From 73-13 sp035556395 (lineage in GTDB: Bacteria; Actinomycetota; Actinomycetes; Actinomycetales; Microbacteriaceae), in the NCBI GenBank assembly GCA_035556395.1, contig DATMFB010000216.1, positions 1 to 20,114 on the forward strand: 20,114 nt of DNA. The letters are read 5' to 3'. The notes beneath the pieces were generated by a model that did no database searches, was not told the DNA's origin, and saw only the letters and a program-made list of their open reading frames with translations. The first letter of the stretch is position 1, and the number at the start of each line of letters is the position of its first letter. Below are positions 1 through 6,529 of the stretch, piece after piece. A program made the position numbers and the translations under genes.

Positions 1-83
1 TCGTCGAACGCGAGGTCGTCCCATACGGGTCCACCGAGATCAACCTGCTCGAGACGACCCGCTCCCTTCGGGCGGGCTCGTGA
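1..83 (+). CDS. C-terminal end of an unidentified protein (partial)
   Basis: An open frame enters from the left edge (first full codon at base 3) and ends at TGA 81-83, giving a 26-residue tail with VPYGSTEINLLETTRSL in it. I do not recognise the family from this tail. The stop overlaps the GTG start of the next gene in a GTGA tetranucleotide, so the two are probably translationally coupled in one operon. The next gene is an ABC-type substrate-binding protein, so a related function is possible, but nothing in the visible residues shows it. Confidence 0.6.
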   Translation, partial: VEREVVPYGSTEINLLETTRSLRAGS

Positions 84-1276
84 GCCGCCGCCTGCTCGCC
101 GCGGCCGCGGCCGCCGCGATCGCGGTCTCGACGCTCGTCGCCTGCACGCCGTCCGACACGACGGTCGGCCCCGACGACGACGCGCCCTACCGGATCGGGC
201 TCATCGCCTCGCAGACGGGCGCTGGCTCGACGGTCGGGAGGCAGCAGGTCGAGTCGACGGCCTGGGCCGTCGAGCAGCTCAACAAGGCGGGGGGCGTCGA
301 CGGCCACCCGCTCGAGATCGTCTACCGCGACGACGCGTCCGACCCCGAGCTCGGCCCGGGGCTCATGCGCAAGCTTATCGAGGAGGAGCAGGTCATCGCG
401 GTCATCGGCCCGACGCTCTCGATCGTCGCGCGCGAGGCGCACCCCGTCGCGAACGAGCTGCGCACCCCCGTGCTCGCGATCAGCAACACCGTCGACGGCA
501 TCGTCGGCGCCTGCCCCTACGCGTGCGAGTGGATCTGGCGGGAGAGCCTCGGCGAGCGGATCGCCGTGCAGGCGAACGTCAACGCCTACGTCCACGACGG
601 CCGGCCGAGGTCGGCCGTGACCGTGCGGACCCAGGACGACGTGCTCGGGATGGCCGGTGTGACCTACGCGCAGCAGGCCTTCGAGGAGCGCGGCGTGCCC
701 GTCGTCGGCAGTCTCGAGATGGGGGCGGACGAGACCATGTCGGACGAGCTCGCCCGGCTGCTCGCCGACGAGCCCGACGTCGTCTTCCTCGGCTCGACCT
801 ACACCCAATGGGTCGTCGGCGTCATGCAGGCGGCGCGGGCCCTCGGCTACACGGGACAGTTCCTCGCCGGGAACATCCTCAACAGCGAGACCGCGCGCGA
901 GCTCGCGGGCGAGGCCGGACTCGGGACCCGCAGCGGCGCGGCCTGGGTGAGCACGAACCGCTTCCCGGCGAACGAGCAGTTCATCGACGACTACCAGCGG
1001 GCGCTCGGGCGGATGCCCGACCAGTTCGACGCCCAGGGCTTCGTCGCGATCCAGATCCTCGCCGATGCGCTCGGCCGCGCGCACCCGGCCGGGCTGCCGA
1101 TCGAGCAGCAGCGCGAGGCGCTTCAGGCCGCGCTCCCCGGTGTCGCGATCAACACCGTGCTCGGGCCCTTCCGCTTCACCCCGGATCACGACGTCGACCA
1201 GATCGTCTGGGTGCTGCAGCTCGGCGAGGACAGCCACGAGCTCATCGCGTTCTGCGATCCAGACTGCGCCGGCTAA
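80..1276 (+). CDS. ABC transporter substrate-binding lipoprotein (Leu/Ile/Val-binding-like)
   Basis: A 398-residue exported lipoprotein. The N-terminus is a type II signal peptide: Arg-Arg, an alanine-rich hydrophobic stretch, and a lipobox L19-V-A-C22 with C22 as the lipidated residue. The mature part begins like a branched-chain amino-acid receptor (YRIGLIASQTG, then a long helix and LNKAGGVDGHPLEIVYRDD, then VIGPTLS), matching the type 1 periplasmic-binding fold of the Peripla_BP_6 / LivK family. Length suits that family. It should capture an external ligand for an ABC permease, but the ligand cannot be read from the sequence and no permease or ATPase is in view. Start GTG 80 overlaps the previous gene's TGA (GTGA). 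The stop shares bases with the stop of the convergent next gene. Family assignment is strong; substrate is unknown. Confidence 0.85.
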   Translation: MSRRLLAAAAAAAIAVSTLVACTPSDTTVGPDDDAPYRIGLIASQTGAGSTVGRQQVESTAWAVEQLNKAGGVDGHPLEIVYRDDASDPELGPGLMRKLIEEEQVIAVIGPTLSIVAREAHPVANELRTPVLAISNTVDGIVGACPYACEWIWRESLGERIAVQANVNAYVHDGRPRSAVTVRTQDDVLGMAGVTYAQQAFEERGVPVVGSLEMGADETMSDELARLLADEPDVVFLGSTYTQWVVGVMQAARALGYTGQFLAGNILNSETARELAGEAGLGTRSGAAWVSTNRFPANEQFIDDYQRALGRMPDQFDAQGFVAIQILADALGRAHPAGLPIEQQREALQAALPGVAINTVLGPFRFTPDHDVDQIVWVLQLGEDSHELIAFCDPDCAG

Positions 1277-2484
1277 CGCGGCATCGGCGGGGGGTCGTCG
1301 GCAACGTAGGCCCCGATCGCGCGGAAGATCCGGTCGCTCGCGTTCTGATACCCGCCATCCGAGTCGAACGCGCCGGGCGCATAGGTCGCCGCGACCGCGA
1401 TCGAGATGCGCTCGGCCGGCAGGTACGCCATGACCGCGCTGTATCCGCTCAGCTGCGGATTCTGCAGGATCCATGAGCCCGAGCGCACGACCCCAAGGCC
1501 GTAGTTGTAGCCGTCGACCTGCGTGAAGCAGGACGGCGCGCAGGACGGGAGCCGCTCGCCGAAGCCGATGAGCGTCGAGTCCGTCATCGCGTGGAAGCTC
1601 TCCTCGCGCAGCAGCGCACCGGTCCCGATGCCCTGCGCGGTCCTCGTGAGGTCGGCGATCGTCGTCGTCTGCGCGGCGCCCGTCGGCGTCCCCCACGCCG
1701 GGTTCCAGTACGTCGACTCCTCGGTGAACGCGACGCCGGCCGGGATGCCGAGCGCACCGCGGCGCTCGGAGCTGTACGCGTGCAGCACCGGCTCCGGGAT
1801 GAAGGCGGAATCGTGGCTCGCCGTCTCGGTGAGGCCGAGCGGACCGAGCACCTTCGCCGCGAGGAGCTCGTCGAGTGGCGCACCGCCGACGGCCTCGAGG
1901 ATGTGGCCGAGGATCATGAAGTTCGTGTGCGAGTAGCTCCAGTTCGTGCCGGGCGCGAAGGCGAGCGGTCGGGAGAACGCGATGTCGAGCCGCTCTTGAT
2001 ACCCGAACTCCTGGAAGGGGTCGTCGTTGTACGACGCGTTCCACGCGGGATCCTGCTCGAAGTCCGGGTAGCCGCTCGTCTGGTTCGCGAGCATGCGCAG
2101 CGTGACCTCGTCGGAGGCGGGCAGCTCGGGGACCCACACGTCGATCGTGTCGTCGAGGGCGACCGTCCCCGCGTCGACGTACTGCATGAGCAGGTGCGCG
2201 ATGTAGGCGAACGCGACGGCGCCGTTGCGGAAATGCATGTCAGTCGTGGCCGGGACGCCCGTCATCGACTCGCCCCACGCCTGACTCAGGATGAGCTCGT
2301 CGCCGACCGTGACCTCGACGATGACCGCCCGCAGCGAGAGCGCCTCGATCTGCTGCTCGACGATCTCCGAGATCGCCGCGGCGTCCGGCGAGGACGTGAT
2401 GGGCCGCGGACCCGCCATCGCGCAGCCCGTCAGCACGAAGGGGATCGAGACGAGCGCGGCGATGCGGGACAACGGCGTTCTCAT
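1273..2484 (-). CDS. Serine-hydrolase-like (class C beta-lactamase fold) lipoprotein, probably catalytically inactive
   Basis: A 403-residue protein with a lipoprotein signal (lipobox L18-T-G-C21). Fold landmarks of the beta-lactamase / penicillin-binding-protein-like family are clear: MHFRNGAVAFAYIAHLLMQ, then LDDTIDVWVPELP, LRMLANQTSGYPDF, PGTNWSYSHTNFMILGHILEAVGG and YNYGLGVV. The catalytic motifs are missing. The usual Ser-x-x-Lys nucleophile site (family form GSVTK) reads G88-A89-V-A-F92; the Tyr-x-Asn site reads Y184-S-H186; and near the C-terminus NPQLSGYSA stands where an H-x-G is expected. The reading frame is intact, so this is a pseudoenzyme rather than a broken gene. It lies 22 bp downstream of the PEP mutase-family gene on the same strand, possibly cotranscribed. 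A non-catalytic envelope or binding role is inference. Confidence 0.8.
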   Translation of the reverse strand: MRTPLSRIAALVSIPFVLTGCAMAGPRPITSSPDAAAISEIVEQQIEALSLRAVIVEVTVGDELILSQAWGESMTGVPATTDMHFRNGAVAFAYIAHLLMQYVDAGTVALDDTIDVWVPELPASDEVTLRMLANQTSGYPDFEQDPAWNASYNDDPFQEFGYQERLDIAFSRPLAFAPGTNWSYSHTNFMILGHILEAVGGAPLDELLAAKVLGPLGLTETASHDSAFIPEPVLHAYSSERRGALGIPAGVAFTEESTYWNPAWGTPTGAAQTTTIADLTRTAQGIGTGALLREESFHAMTDSTLIGFGERLPSCAPSCFTQVDGYNYGLGVVRSGSWILQNPQLSGYSAVMAYLPAERISIAVAATYAPGAFDSDGGYQNASDRIFRAIGAYVADDPPPMPR

Positions 2485-2506
2485 CAGGGGTCGCCGTACC
2501 TCCGCG

Positions 2507-3292
2507 TCAGTTGAGCGCGGGGGTGTCCAGCGGGATCACGCCGTCGCCATAGAGGTCGGTGGCGAGGTCCCGGAACGCGCGGAGCGCGTGCCGCTGCGTA
2601 GTCGGACCGTACGAGATCCTCGCGACACCGAGCGCCTCGTACTCGGCCGCCGGGAGCGCGCCCGGCAGTCCGATGACGCTGAGCTTGCCGACGCCGAGGC
2701 CGGCGACGAGCCGCTCGGTCGCCGCGCGGTCGAGCACGCCCGGGACGAAGACGAGTGCCGCGCCGGCGTCGAGGAACGCCCGGCCGCGAGTGATCGCGTC
2801 CTCGATCTTCTCGTCGAGCGGACGATCGCCGCCCCGGACGATCGCATCCGTGCGGGCGTTCAGCTGGAAGGCGACGCCCTCCGCCTCGGCGGCGGCCACG
2901 ATGGCCTCGACCGCCGCGACGGAGTCGGCGAACGGCGCGAGCCGGTCCTCGACGTTCGCCCCCACGGCGCCGACGCCGATCGCTCGCCGCACGGTCTCGC
3001 CGGGATCGCCGTACCCCGCATCGAGGTCCGCGGAGACGGGCAGGTCGGTGCTCGCGACGATGCGCTCAATAGCGGCGAGCGCGAGGTCGAGCGGGATCGT
3101 GCCGTCGGCGTAGCCATGGCTCGCCGCGATGGAGTGACCGGCGGTCGCGATCGCCTTCGTCTCCGGCAGGTCGGCGACGACCCGCGTGCTGATCGCGTCC
3201 CAGACGTTGACGACGCGCAGGATCTCGGGCGCCTCGTGGAGCGCCTTCAGCGTCAATGCCTTCTCGACCAGTGCCTTCTCATGCGTGCTCAT
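2507..3292 (-). CDS. Isocitrate lyase / phosphoenolpyruvate mutase family protein
   Basis: A 261-residue TIM-barrel enzyme of the PEP mutase / isocitrate lyase superfamily. Visible landmarks: NVWDA at 29-33, the metal-binding stretch SADLDAGYGDP with D89 and D91, NVEDR at 113-117, and NARTDA at 145-150. Members cleave or form C-C or P-C bonds next to a carboxylate with Mg2+; known activities include 2-methylisocitrate lyase, oxaloacetate hydrolase and PEP mutase. The KKCGH loop of true isocitrate lyases is not visible and the length is short, so the substrate is open. The ATG at 3292 follows a -10-like TAGCGT (3305-3300) by seven bases, so the transcript may be leaderless or nearly so. The serine-hydrolase-like gene lies just downstream. 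Confidence 0.82.
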   Translation of the reverse strand: MSTHEKALVEKALTLKALHEAPEILRVVNVWDAISTRVVADLPETKAIATAGHSIAASHGYADGTIPLDLALAAIERIVASTDLPVSADLDAGYGDPGETVRRAIGVGAVGANVEDRLAPFADSVAAVEAIVAAAEAEGVAFQLNARTDAIVRGGDRPLDEKIEDAITRGRAFLDAGAALVFVPGVLDRAATERLVAGLGVGKLSVIGLPGALPAAEYEALGVARISYGPTTQRHALRAFRDLATDLYGDGVIPLDTPALN

Positions 3293-3299
3293 GTCCCCG

Positions 3300-3305
3300 A
3301 CGCTA
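3300..3305 (-). promoter_or_regulatory. Candidate -10 element of the PEP mutase-family gene
   Basis: TAGCGT reads on the minus strand seven bases before the ATG at 3292, fitting TAnnnT and placing transcription start at or one base before the start codon. No convincing -35 element is seen. Confidence 0.4.
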
Positions 3306-3374
3306 CCCGTGACCCGCGCCCCGGGCTACCGCTCCATCGCGGATTCACTGGCGGCGCACGCGCGTCCCGCGTAG

Positions 3375-3400
3375 CCTCGCGGCGAGATCCATTCGCGAGG
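3375..3400 (+). promoter_or_regulatory. Small inverted repeat before the VOC gene
   Basis: CCTCGCG (3375-3381) and CGCGAGG (3394-3400) form 7-bp arms around a 12-base loop. The right arm runs into the ribosome-site purines of the VOC gene. It may be an operator or a translation-masking hairpin, or chance in GC-rich DNA. Confidence 0.25.
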
Positions 3401-3415
3401 AGAGCGGAGAACGCC

Positions 3416-3910
3416 ATGCCCGAGATCCAGCCGAAGATCACGCCGATGCTGTGGTTCGCGACGGAGGCGGTCGAGGCCGCGCAGTTCTACACCTCCACAT
3501 TCCCCGACTCGACGCTCGGGAGGGTCTTCCACGCTCCCGGCGACTCGCCCGGCGGCACCGCAGGACAGGTGCTCTCCGTCGACTTCACGATCGCCGGCAT
3601 GCCGTTCGTCGCCCTCAACGGCGGACCGGAGTTCACCTTCTCCGAAGCCGTGTCATTCGTCATCCTCACCGATGACCAGAAGGAGACGGACTACTACTGG
3701 GACGCGCTCACCGCGGACGGCGGTGAGGAGAGCGTCTGCGGATGGCTCAAGGACCGGTTCGGGCTCTCGTGGCAGGTGACGCCGCGACGGATGCTCGAGC
3801 TGACCCAGAGCGAGGATCCGGGTGTCGCCGCACGCACGTTCGCGGCGATGCTCACCATGCAGAAGATCGACATCGCGGCGCTCGAGGCGGCCGCGGCGGG
3901 GACGGCCTAG
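3416..3910 (+). CDS. VOC family (PhnB-like / glyoxalase fold) protein
   Basis: A 164-residue protein starting MPEIQPKITPMLWFATEAVEAAQFYTS, the typical opening of PhnB-like / 3-demethylubiquinone-methyltransferase-like VOC proteins. Further marks are LSVDFTIAGMPFVALNGGPEFTFSEAVSFVI and the closing DRFGLSWQVTPRRM. The family fold binds metals or small ligands; the reaction of this subgroup is generally unknown. Start ATG 3416 is chosen because it begins the family's N-terminus and has a purine-rich ribosome site (GGAGAGCGGAG) upstream. The frame stays open far upstream, but that part only mirrors the oppositely oriented PEP mutase-family gene. The stop overlaps the convergent SRPBCC-like gene by four bases. 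Confidence 0.85.
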   Translation: MPEIQPKITPMLWFATEAVEAAQFYTSTFPDSTLGRVFHAPGDSPGGTAGQVLSVDFTIAGMPFVALNGGPEFTFSEAVSFVILTDDQKETDYYWDALTADGGEESVCGWLKDRFGLSWQVTPRRMLELTQSEDPGVAARTFAAMLTMQKIDIAALEAAAAGTA

Positions 3911-4302
3911 GTCTCCAGCAAAGCCCGAAGCCGATCGAGGTCCTCGGCGATCAGCGCGGCGTCCCGCTCGAACTCCTCATCGGTGACGTCCGGCAGCCGG
4001 TAGAGCGTGAACACCACTTCGCTGCCGTCGCCGTTTCGGAGCACGCGCAACGGGTTGTGCACGACGTCGCCATGGGGGAGCCTCACGTCATGATCGAGGA
4101 TCCCGTGCTCGATCGGCCCGACGAAGGCGACCTCGACGACCCCCATCGGCGAGTCGGTGATCCACCGCCCTGCCTCGAGCCGGATGCCCGCGCTCAGGCC
4201 CGCCGCCCAGAGCGGCAGGTTGGCGGGATCCCCCGCGAAGGCGGCCACCGCAGCGGGATCGCGCGCGATGGTCTGCGAGATATGCCGCGCCGGATACGCC
4301 AT
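3907..4302 (-). CDS. Small SRPBCC / polyketide-cyclase-like protein
   Basis: A 131-residue protein starting MAYPARHISQTIARDPAAVAAFAGDPANLPLWAAGL, the familiar opening of SRPBCC (START-like) proteins, in which an early strand is followed by the phrase 'x-D-P-x-x-L-P-x-W'. It continues with strands such as GVVEVAFVGPIEHGILDHDVRLP and EVVFTLYR and ends in a long helix. The fold makes a hydrophobic pocket; no catalytic role can be named. No ribosome site is seen. Instead TAGCCT (4314-4309) stands exactly six bases before the ATG, as in leaderless actinobacterial genes. It converges with the VOC gene with a 4-bp overlap. It is the last chromosomal gene before the integrated element. Confidence 0.7.
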   Translation of the reverse strand: MAYPARHISQTIARDPAAVAAFAGDPANLPLWAAGLSAGIRLEAGRWITDSPMGVVEVAFVGPIEHGILDHDVRLPHGDVVHNPLRVLRNGDGSEVVFTLYRLPDVTDEEFERDAALIAEDLDRLRALLET

Positions 4303-4308
4303 TTACTC

Positions 4309-4314
4309 AGGCTA
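4309..4314 (-). promoter_or_regulatory. Leaderless -10 element of the SRPBCC-like gene
   Basis: TAGCCT lies with its last T seven bases before the A of the ATG at 4302, so the predicted transcription start is the start codon itself. Confidence 0.5.
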
Positions 4315-4320
4315 GGGCGC

Positions 4321-4377
4321 TCAGGTGACAGCAACGAGCGTTCTGAGGCGCCCATTGCCCCACTTGCTGTCACCTGA
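4321..4377. repeat. 14-bp perfect inverted repeat
   Basis: TCAGGTGACAGCAA (4321-4334) is repeated inverted as TTGCTGTCACCTGA (4364-4377), with 29 bases between. The left arm falls about where the -35 of the leaderless SRPBCC-like promoter would be, so an operator is possible. Before the element arrived this sequence would have lain roughly 25 bp downstream of tRNA-Ala, so a terminator hairpin for the gyr-tRNA transcript is the other reading. There is no T-run on either side. Confidence 0.6.
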
Positions 4378-4399
4378 AGGGTGTCTGTGGGAGATGGAG

Positions 4400-4411
4400 G
4401 AGTGGAGCCTA
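4400..4411. other. attL core of the element
   Basis: The 12 bases gagtggagccta match exactly the sequence at the tRNA-Ala 3' end (10011-10022); extended to 20 bases the two copies share 17. This is the tRNA-distal junction, expected where the element joins the old downstream flank of the tRNA. Confidence 0.75.
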
Positions 4412-4463
4412 TCTGAATCCACTGAATAGGGAAAATAAGGGCTACGGAGGGCATCCGCAGGCA

Positions 4464-4486
4464 TTTTACGCCGTAATTTTACGCCG
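4464..4486. repeat. Left pair of putative integrase arm-binding sites
   Basis: TTTTACGCCG occurs at 4464-4473 and 4477-4486, three bases apart. An equivalent pair in the same orientation is at the other end of the element. The pair starts 52 bp inside the core. Twin sites at a fixed distance from the crossover core are what arm-type sites for the N-terminal domain of tyrosine integrases look like. That they bind this integrase is inference. Confidence 0.65.
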
Positions 4487-4530
4487 CAGTCGTTTGACAC
4501 GGAAGTCTGCCGGAGCGGCACACCGGCGTT

Positions 4531-4557
4531 GTCGGCCGCCGACCGTACTGTTAGATC
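4531..4557 (+). promoter_or_regulatory. Leaderless promoter and possible operator of the methyltransferase
   Basis: TACTGT (4546-4551) is followed by six bases and then the GTG start at 4558, so the transcript should begin at the start codon. Directly upstream is a 6-bp inverted repeat, GTCGGC-C-GCCGAC (4531-4543), between the -35 and -10 regions. That is a good place for a repressor or for the autoregulation known in some C5 methyltransferases. A separate TTGACA at 4494-4499 has no -10 at the right spacing. Confidence 0.5.
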
Positions 4558-5721
4558 GTGGGCACGCTGACAGCTATCAACTCCGCACGACCGTCGGCGC
4601 TGGAGTTCTTCGCCGGGATCGGACTTGCTCGAGCCGGACTGGAACGGGCAGGCTTCCGAGTCGCCTGGGCGAATGACTACGAGCCGGATAAGGCGGCGAT
4701 GTACCACGCCCAGTTCGGGATGAGTGACAGCCAGGACTTCGCTCTCGGTGACATCGCAGAGGTGCGGGGCGCTGATCTGCCCACCGATGCCTCGCTGGCG
4801 TGGGCATCCTCTCCTTGTACCGACCTCTCGCTTGCTGGGTCTCGTGCTGGATTGAGCGGGACGCAGTCGGGCACGTTCTGGCACTTCATTCGCCTGCTGG
4901 ATGAACTCGGTGAGCAGCGGCCCGAAGTGATCGTGCTTGAGAACGTGGTCGGTCTCGCCAGTTCGCACCAGGGCGACGACTTGACCGCCGCAATCAAGGC
5001 AATGAATGACCTTGGCTATTCGGTTGATGTGCTTGCGATAGATGCCCGGAGGTTCGTGCCTCAGTCCCGCCCTCGGCTCTTTCTCGTCGGTGCGACTAAC
5101 CCACCCTCCTCTCAGGACGAGGTCATCTCGGATCTGCGCCCGGAGTGGCTCTCCTGGGTGTTCACCGACGAGACGCTTCGCACGCACCGAGCCACACTCC
5201 CCGCAGCACCAATTCCGCTCACGTCGGGGCTTTCCGAGATTGTTGAGGAACTACCACTTAGTGACGACCGCTGGTGGGGCGAAGAGCGAACGGCAGCCTT
5301 CGTCAGCTCTCTGTCGCCCATTCAGAAGGAGCGGTTCTCTGCGATGCGACGTGGATCGGGCGTGAAGTACAGGACTGCCTATCGCCGCACGCGTGGCGGT
5401 GTAGCCGTGTGGGAGGTGCGCCCGGACGATATCTCGGGCTGCTTGCGAACCGCACGTGGCGGCTCGTCCAAACAGGCCGTGGTTAGGCTCGGGAACAAGC
5501 GCATTCAGGTTCGCTGGATGACCCCACTGGAGTACGCCCGTCTTATGGGAGCAGGCGACTACAACTTGTCTGGGGCACGTACTAATCAGGCGCTGTTCGG
5601 CTTCGGAGACGCTGTCGCAGTTCCCGCCGTGACCTGGCTTGCCGAGAACTACCTGCTGCCGTTGGTTCGGGGCCAGTTGGGCCAGGCGACCTTACGAGAG
5701 CAGGTTGCGCTTGTCCAGTAG
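4558..5721 (+). CDS. DNA (cytosine-5-)-methyltransferase
   Basis: A 387-residue C5 cytosine methyltransferase (Dcm/M.HhaI family) with the conserved motifs in standard order. Motif I, which binds S-adenosylmethionine, is FFAGIGLARAG (17-27). Motif IV is SPCTDLS with catalytic C87. Motif VI is E128-N-V130. Motif VIII is QSRPRLFLVG (169-178). A variable stretch around 180-295 should hold the target-recognition domain. Motif IX lies around LRTARGG (296-302) and motif X is GFGDAVAVPAVTWL (348-361). Motif IV has T88 where many members have Gln. It should methylate a cytosine in a short target; the target cannot be read. The GTG start sits at the predicted transcription start with no ribosome site, so it is probably leaderless. 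The next gene starts inside its end, consistent with a restriction-modification operon. Confidence 0.93.
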   Translation: MGTLTAINSARPSALEFFAGIGLARAGLERAGFRVAWANDYEPDKAAMYHAQFGMSDSQDFALGDIAEVRGADLPTDASLAWASSPCTDLSLAGSRAGLSGTQSGTFWHFIRLLDELGEQRPEVIVLENVVGLASSHQGDDLTAAIKAMNDLGYSVDVLAIDARRFVPQSRPRLFLVGATNPPSSQDEVISDLRPEWLSWVFTDETLRTHRATLPAAPIPLTSGLSEIVEELPLSDDRWWGEERTAAFVSSLSPIQKERFSAMRRGSGVKYRTAYRRTRGGVAVWEVRPDDISGCLRTARGGSSKQAVVRLGNKRIQVRWMTPLEYARLMGAGDYNLSGARTNQALFGFGDAVAVPAVTWLAENYLLPLVRGQLGQATLREQVALVQ

Positions 5722-6529
5722 GGGCACGGCGTCGCCCAATCCGAAGCCCAAGAAGCCGACTAAGGCTTCCTTGCCTGCTGACGACGTTCGACAGTTCCGG
5801 GGAGAGCTGGATCGGTTTCTCAATGAGGAAGACGAACTCGGACAGAAGTGGGGCGACGCACGCTGGGGCGTGTACGCGTTCTACGACTACGACGGCGAGC
5901 CGATCTACGTCGGTCAGACGAACGAGATGCTCCGGGTACGGGTGCGACGGCATCTGACGAATCAGCGCACGGACGCCGTGGCGATGCGCATCCTTGACGT
6001 TTTTGAGGTCGCCGAGTGCGAGATCTGGCCGCTATGGAACTATCAGCTGCTCACAAAGAAGACCGAACTCAACAAGGCTGAGTACGAGGCAGCGCAGGCT
6101 GACCTCAACGCGCACGAATACACCGCGTATCTTCAGGCGATCGCCAACTCCCGGTTTAAGGCGATCCTGAACGAGAAGATCCCACCCATCTCGGAGTCGG
6201 TAGCGCTCCCGGCATCCCTTCGTTGGAAGTTGATAGACGACAACACCCGAGCAGAGCGAGGTCACCCCGATATCCGGATCGCACGCCGGGCTGAGACCAT
6301 TTCTCGGCTTGCCGCAGTCGCTCGAGAGCGTGGCGAAGTCTCGGACGGACTCCGGCGGGTGCTGGTCATTCAGGCCGTGCGCCTCGCCTACTTGTCGGCT
6401 GAGCGATTGGCCTACGTTGAGGGTCGCCCTGCCCCCGATCCGAGTGCGATCCGTGTCGAGGGACTGGTCGGCTCGGTGCTGTACGAGTTTGATGAAGACG
6501 CTCTCACCGACGAGGAAATCGGTCTGTAA
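5711..6529 (+). CDS. GIY-YIG nuclease-like protein, candidate restriction endonuclease
   Basis: A protein of about 272 residues. With start TTG 5711, the GIY-YIG core spans about 52-85: GVYAFYDYDGEPIYVGQT carries the first signature Tyr and the Y-V-G form of the second half, followed by an arginine cluster LRVRVRRHL. A Glu in NKAEYEAAQ and an Asn in FKAILNEKIPP are candidates for the remaining catalytic residues. The C-terminal third is unrecognised. GIY-YIG enzymes cut DNA, and the family includes type II restriction enzymes such as Eco29kI. TTG 5711 overlaps the methyltransferase stop and has GAGAGCAGG six bases upstream; TTG 5705 and TTG 5771 are alternatives. The frame is also open back to TTG 5639 inside the methyltransferase. 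Overlap with the methyltransferase argues for the cognate endonuclease. The stop abuts the convergent rep gene with no spacer. Confidence 0.75.
   Translation: MSSRGTASPNPKPKKPTKASLPADDVRQFRGELDRFLNEEDELGQKWGDARWGVYAFYDYDGEPIYVGQTNEMLRVRVRRHLTNQRTDAVAMRILDVFEVAECEIWPLWNYQLLTKKTELNKAEYEAAQADLNAHEYTAYLQAIANSRFKAILNEKIPPISESVALPASLRWKLIDDNTRAERGHPDIRIARRAETISRLAAVARERGEVSDGLRRVLVIQAVRLAYLSAERLAYVEGRPAPDPSAIRVEGLVGSVLYEFDEDALTDEEIGL

Noticed and set aside
2291..3415. Upstream extension of the VOC reading frame
   Set aside because: This part is antisense to the PEP mutase-family gene and reads as low-complexity Arg/Asp/Glu; VOC similarity begins at the ATG at 3416, which has a ribosome site.
4494..4499. 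TTGACA as the -35 of the methyltransferase promoter
   Set aside because: No -10-like sequence lies 16-18 bp downstream, and the plausible -10 (TACTGT) is 46 bp away.
4321..5187. 288-residue open frame on the minus strand at the left end of the element
   Set aside because: It runs antisense through the methyltransferase, crosses the attL core and has no recognisable domain.
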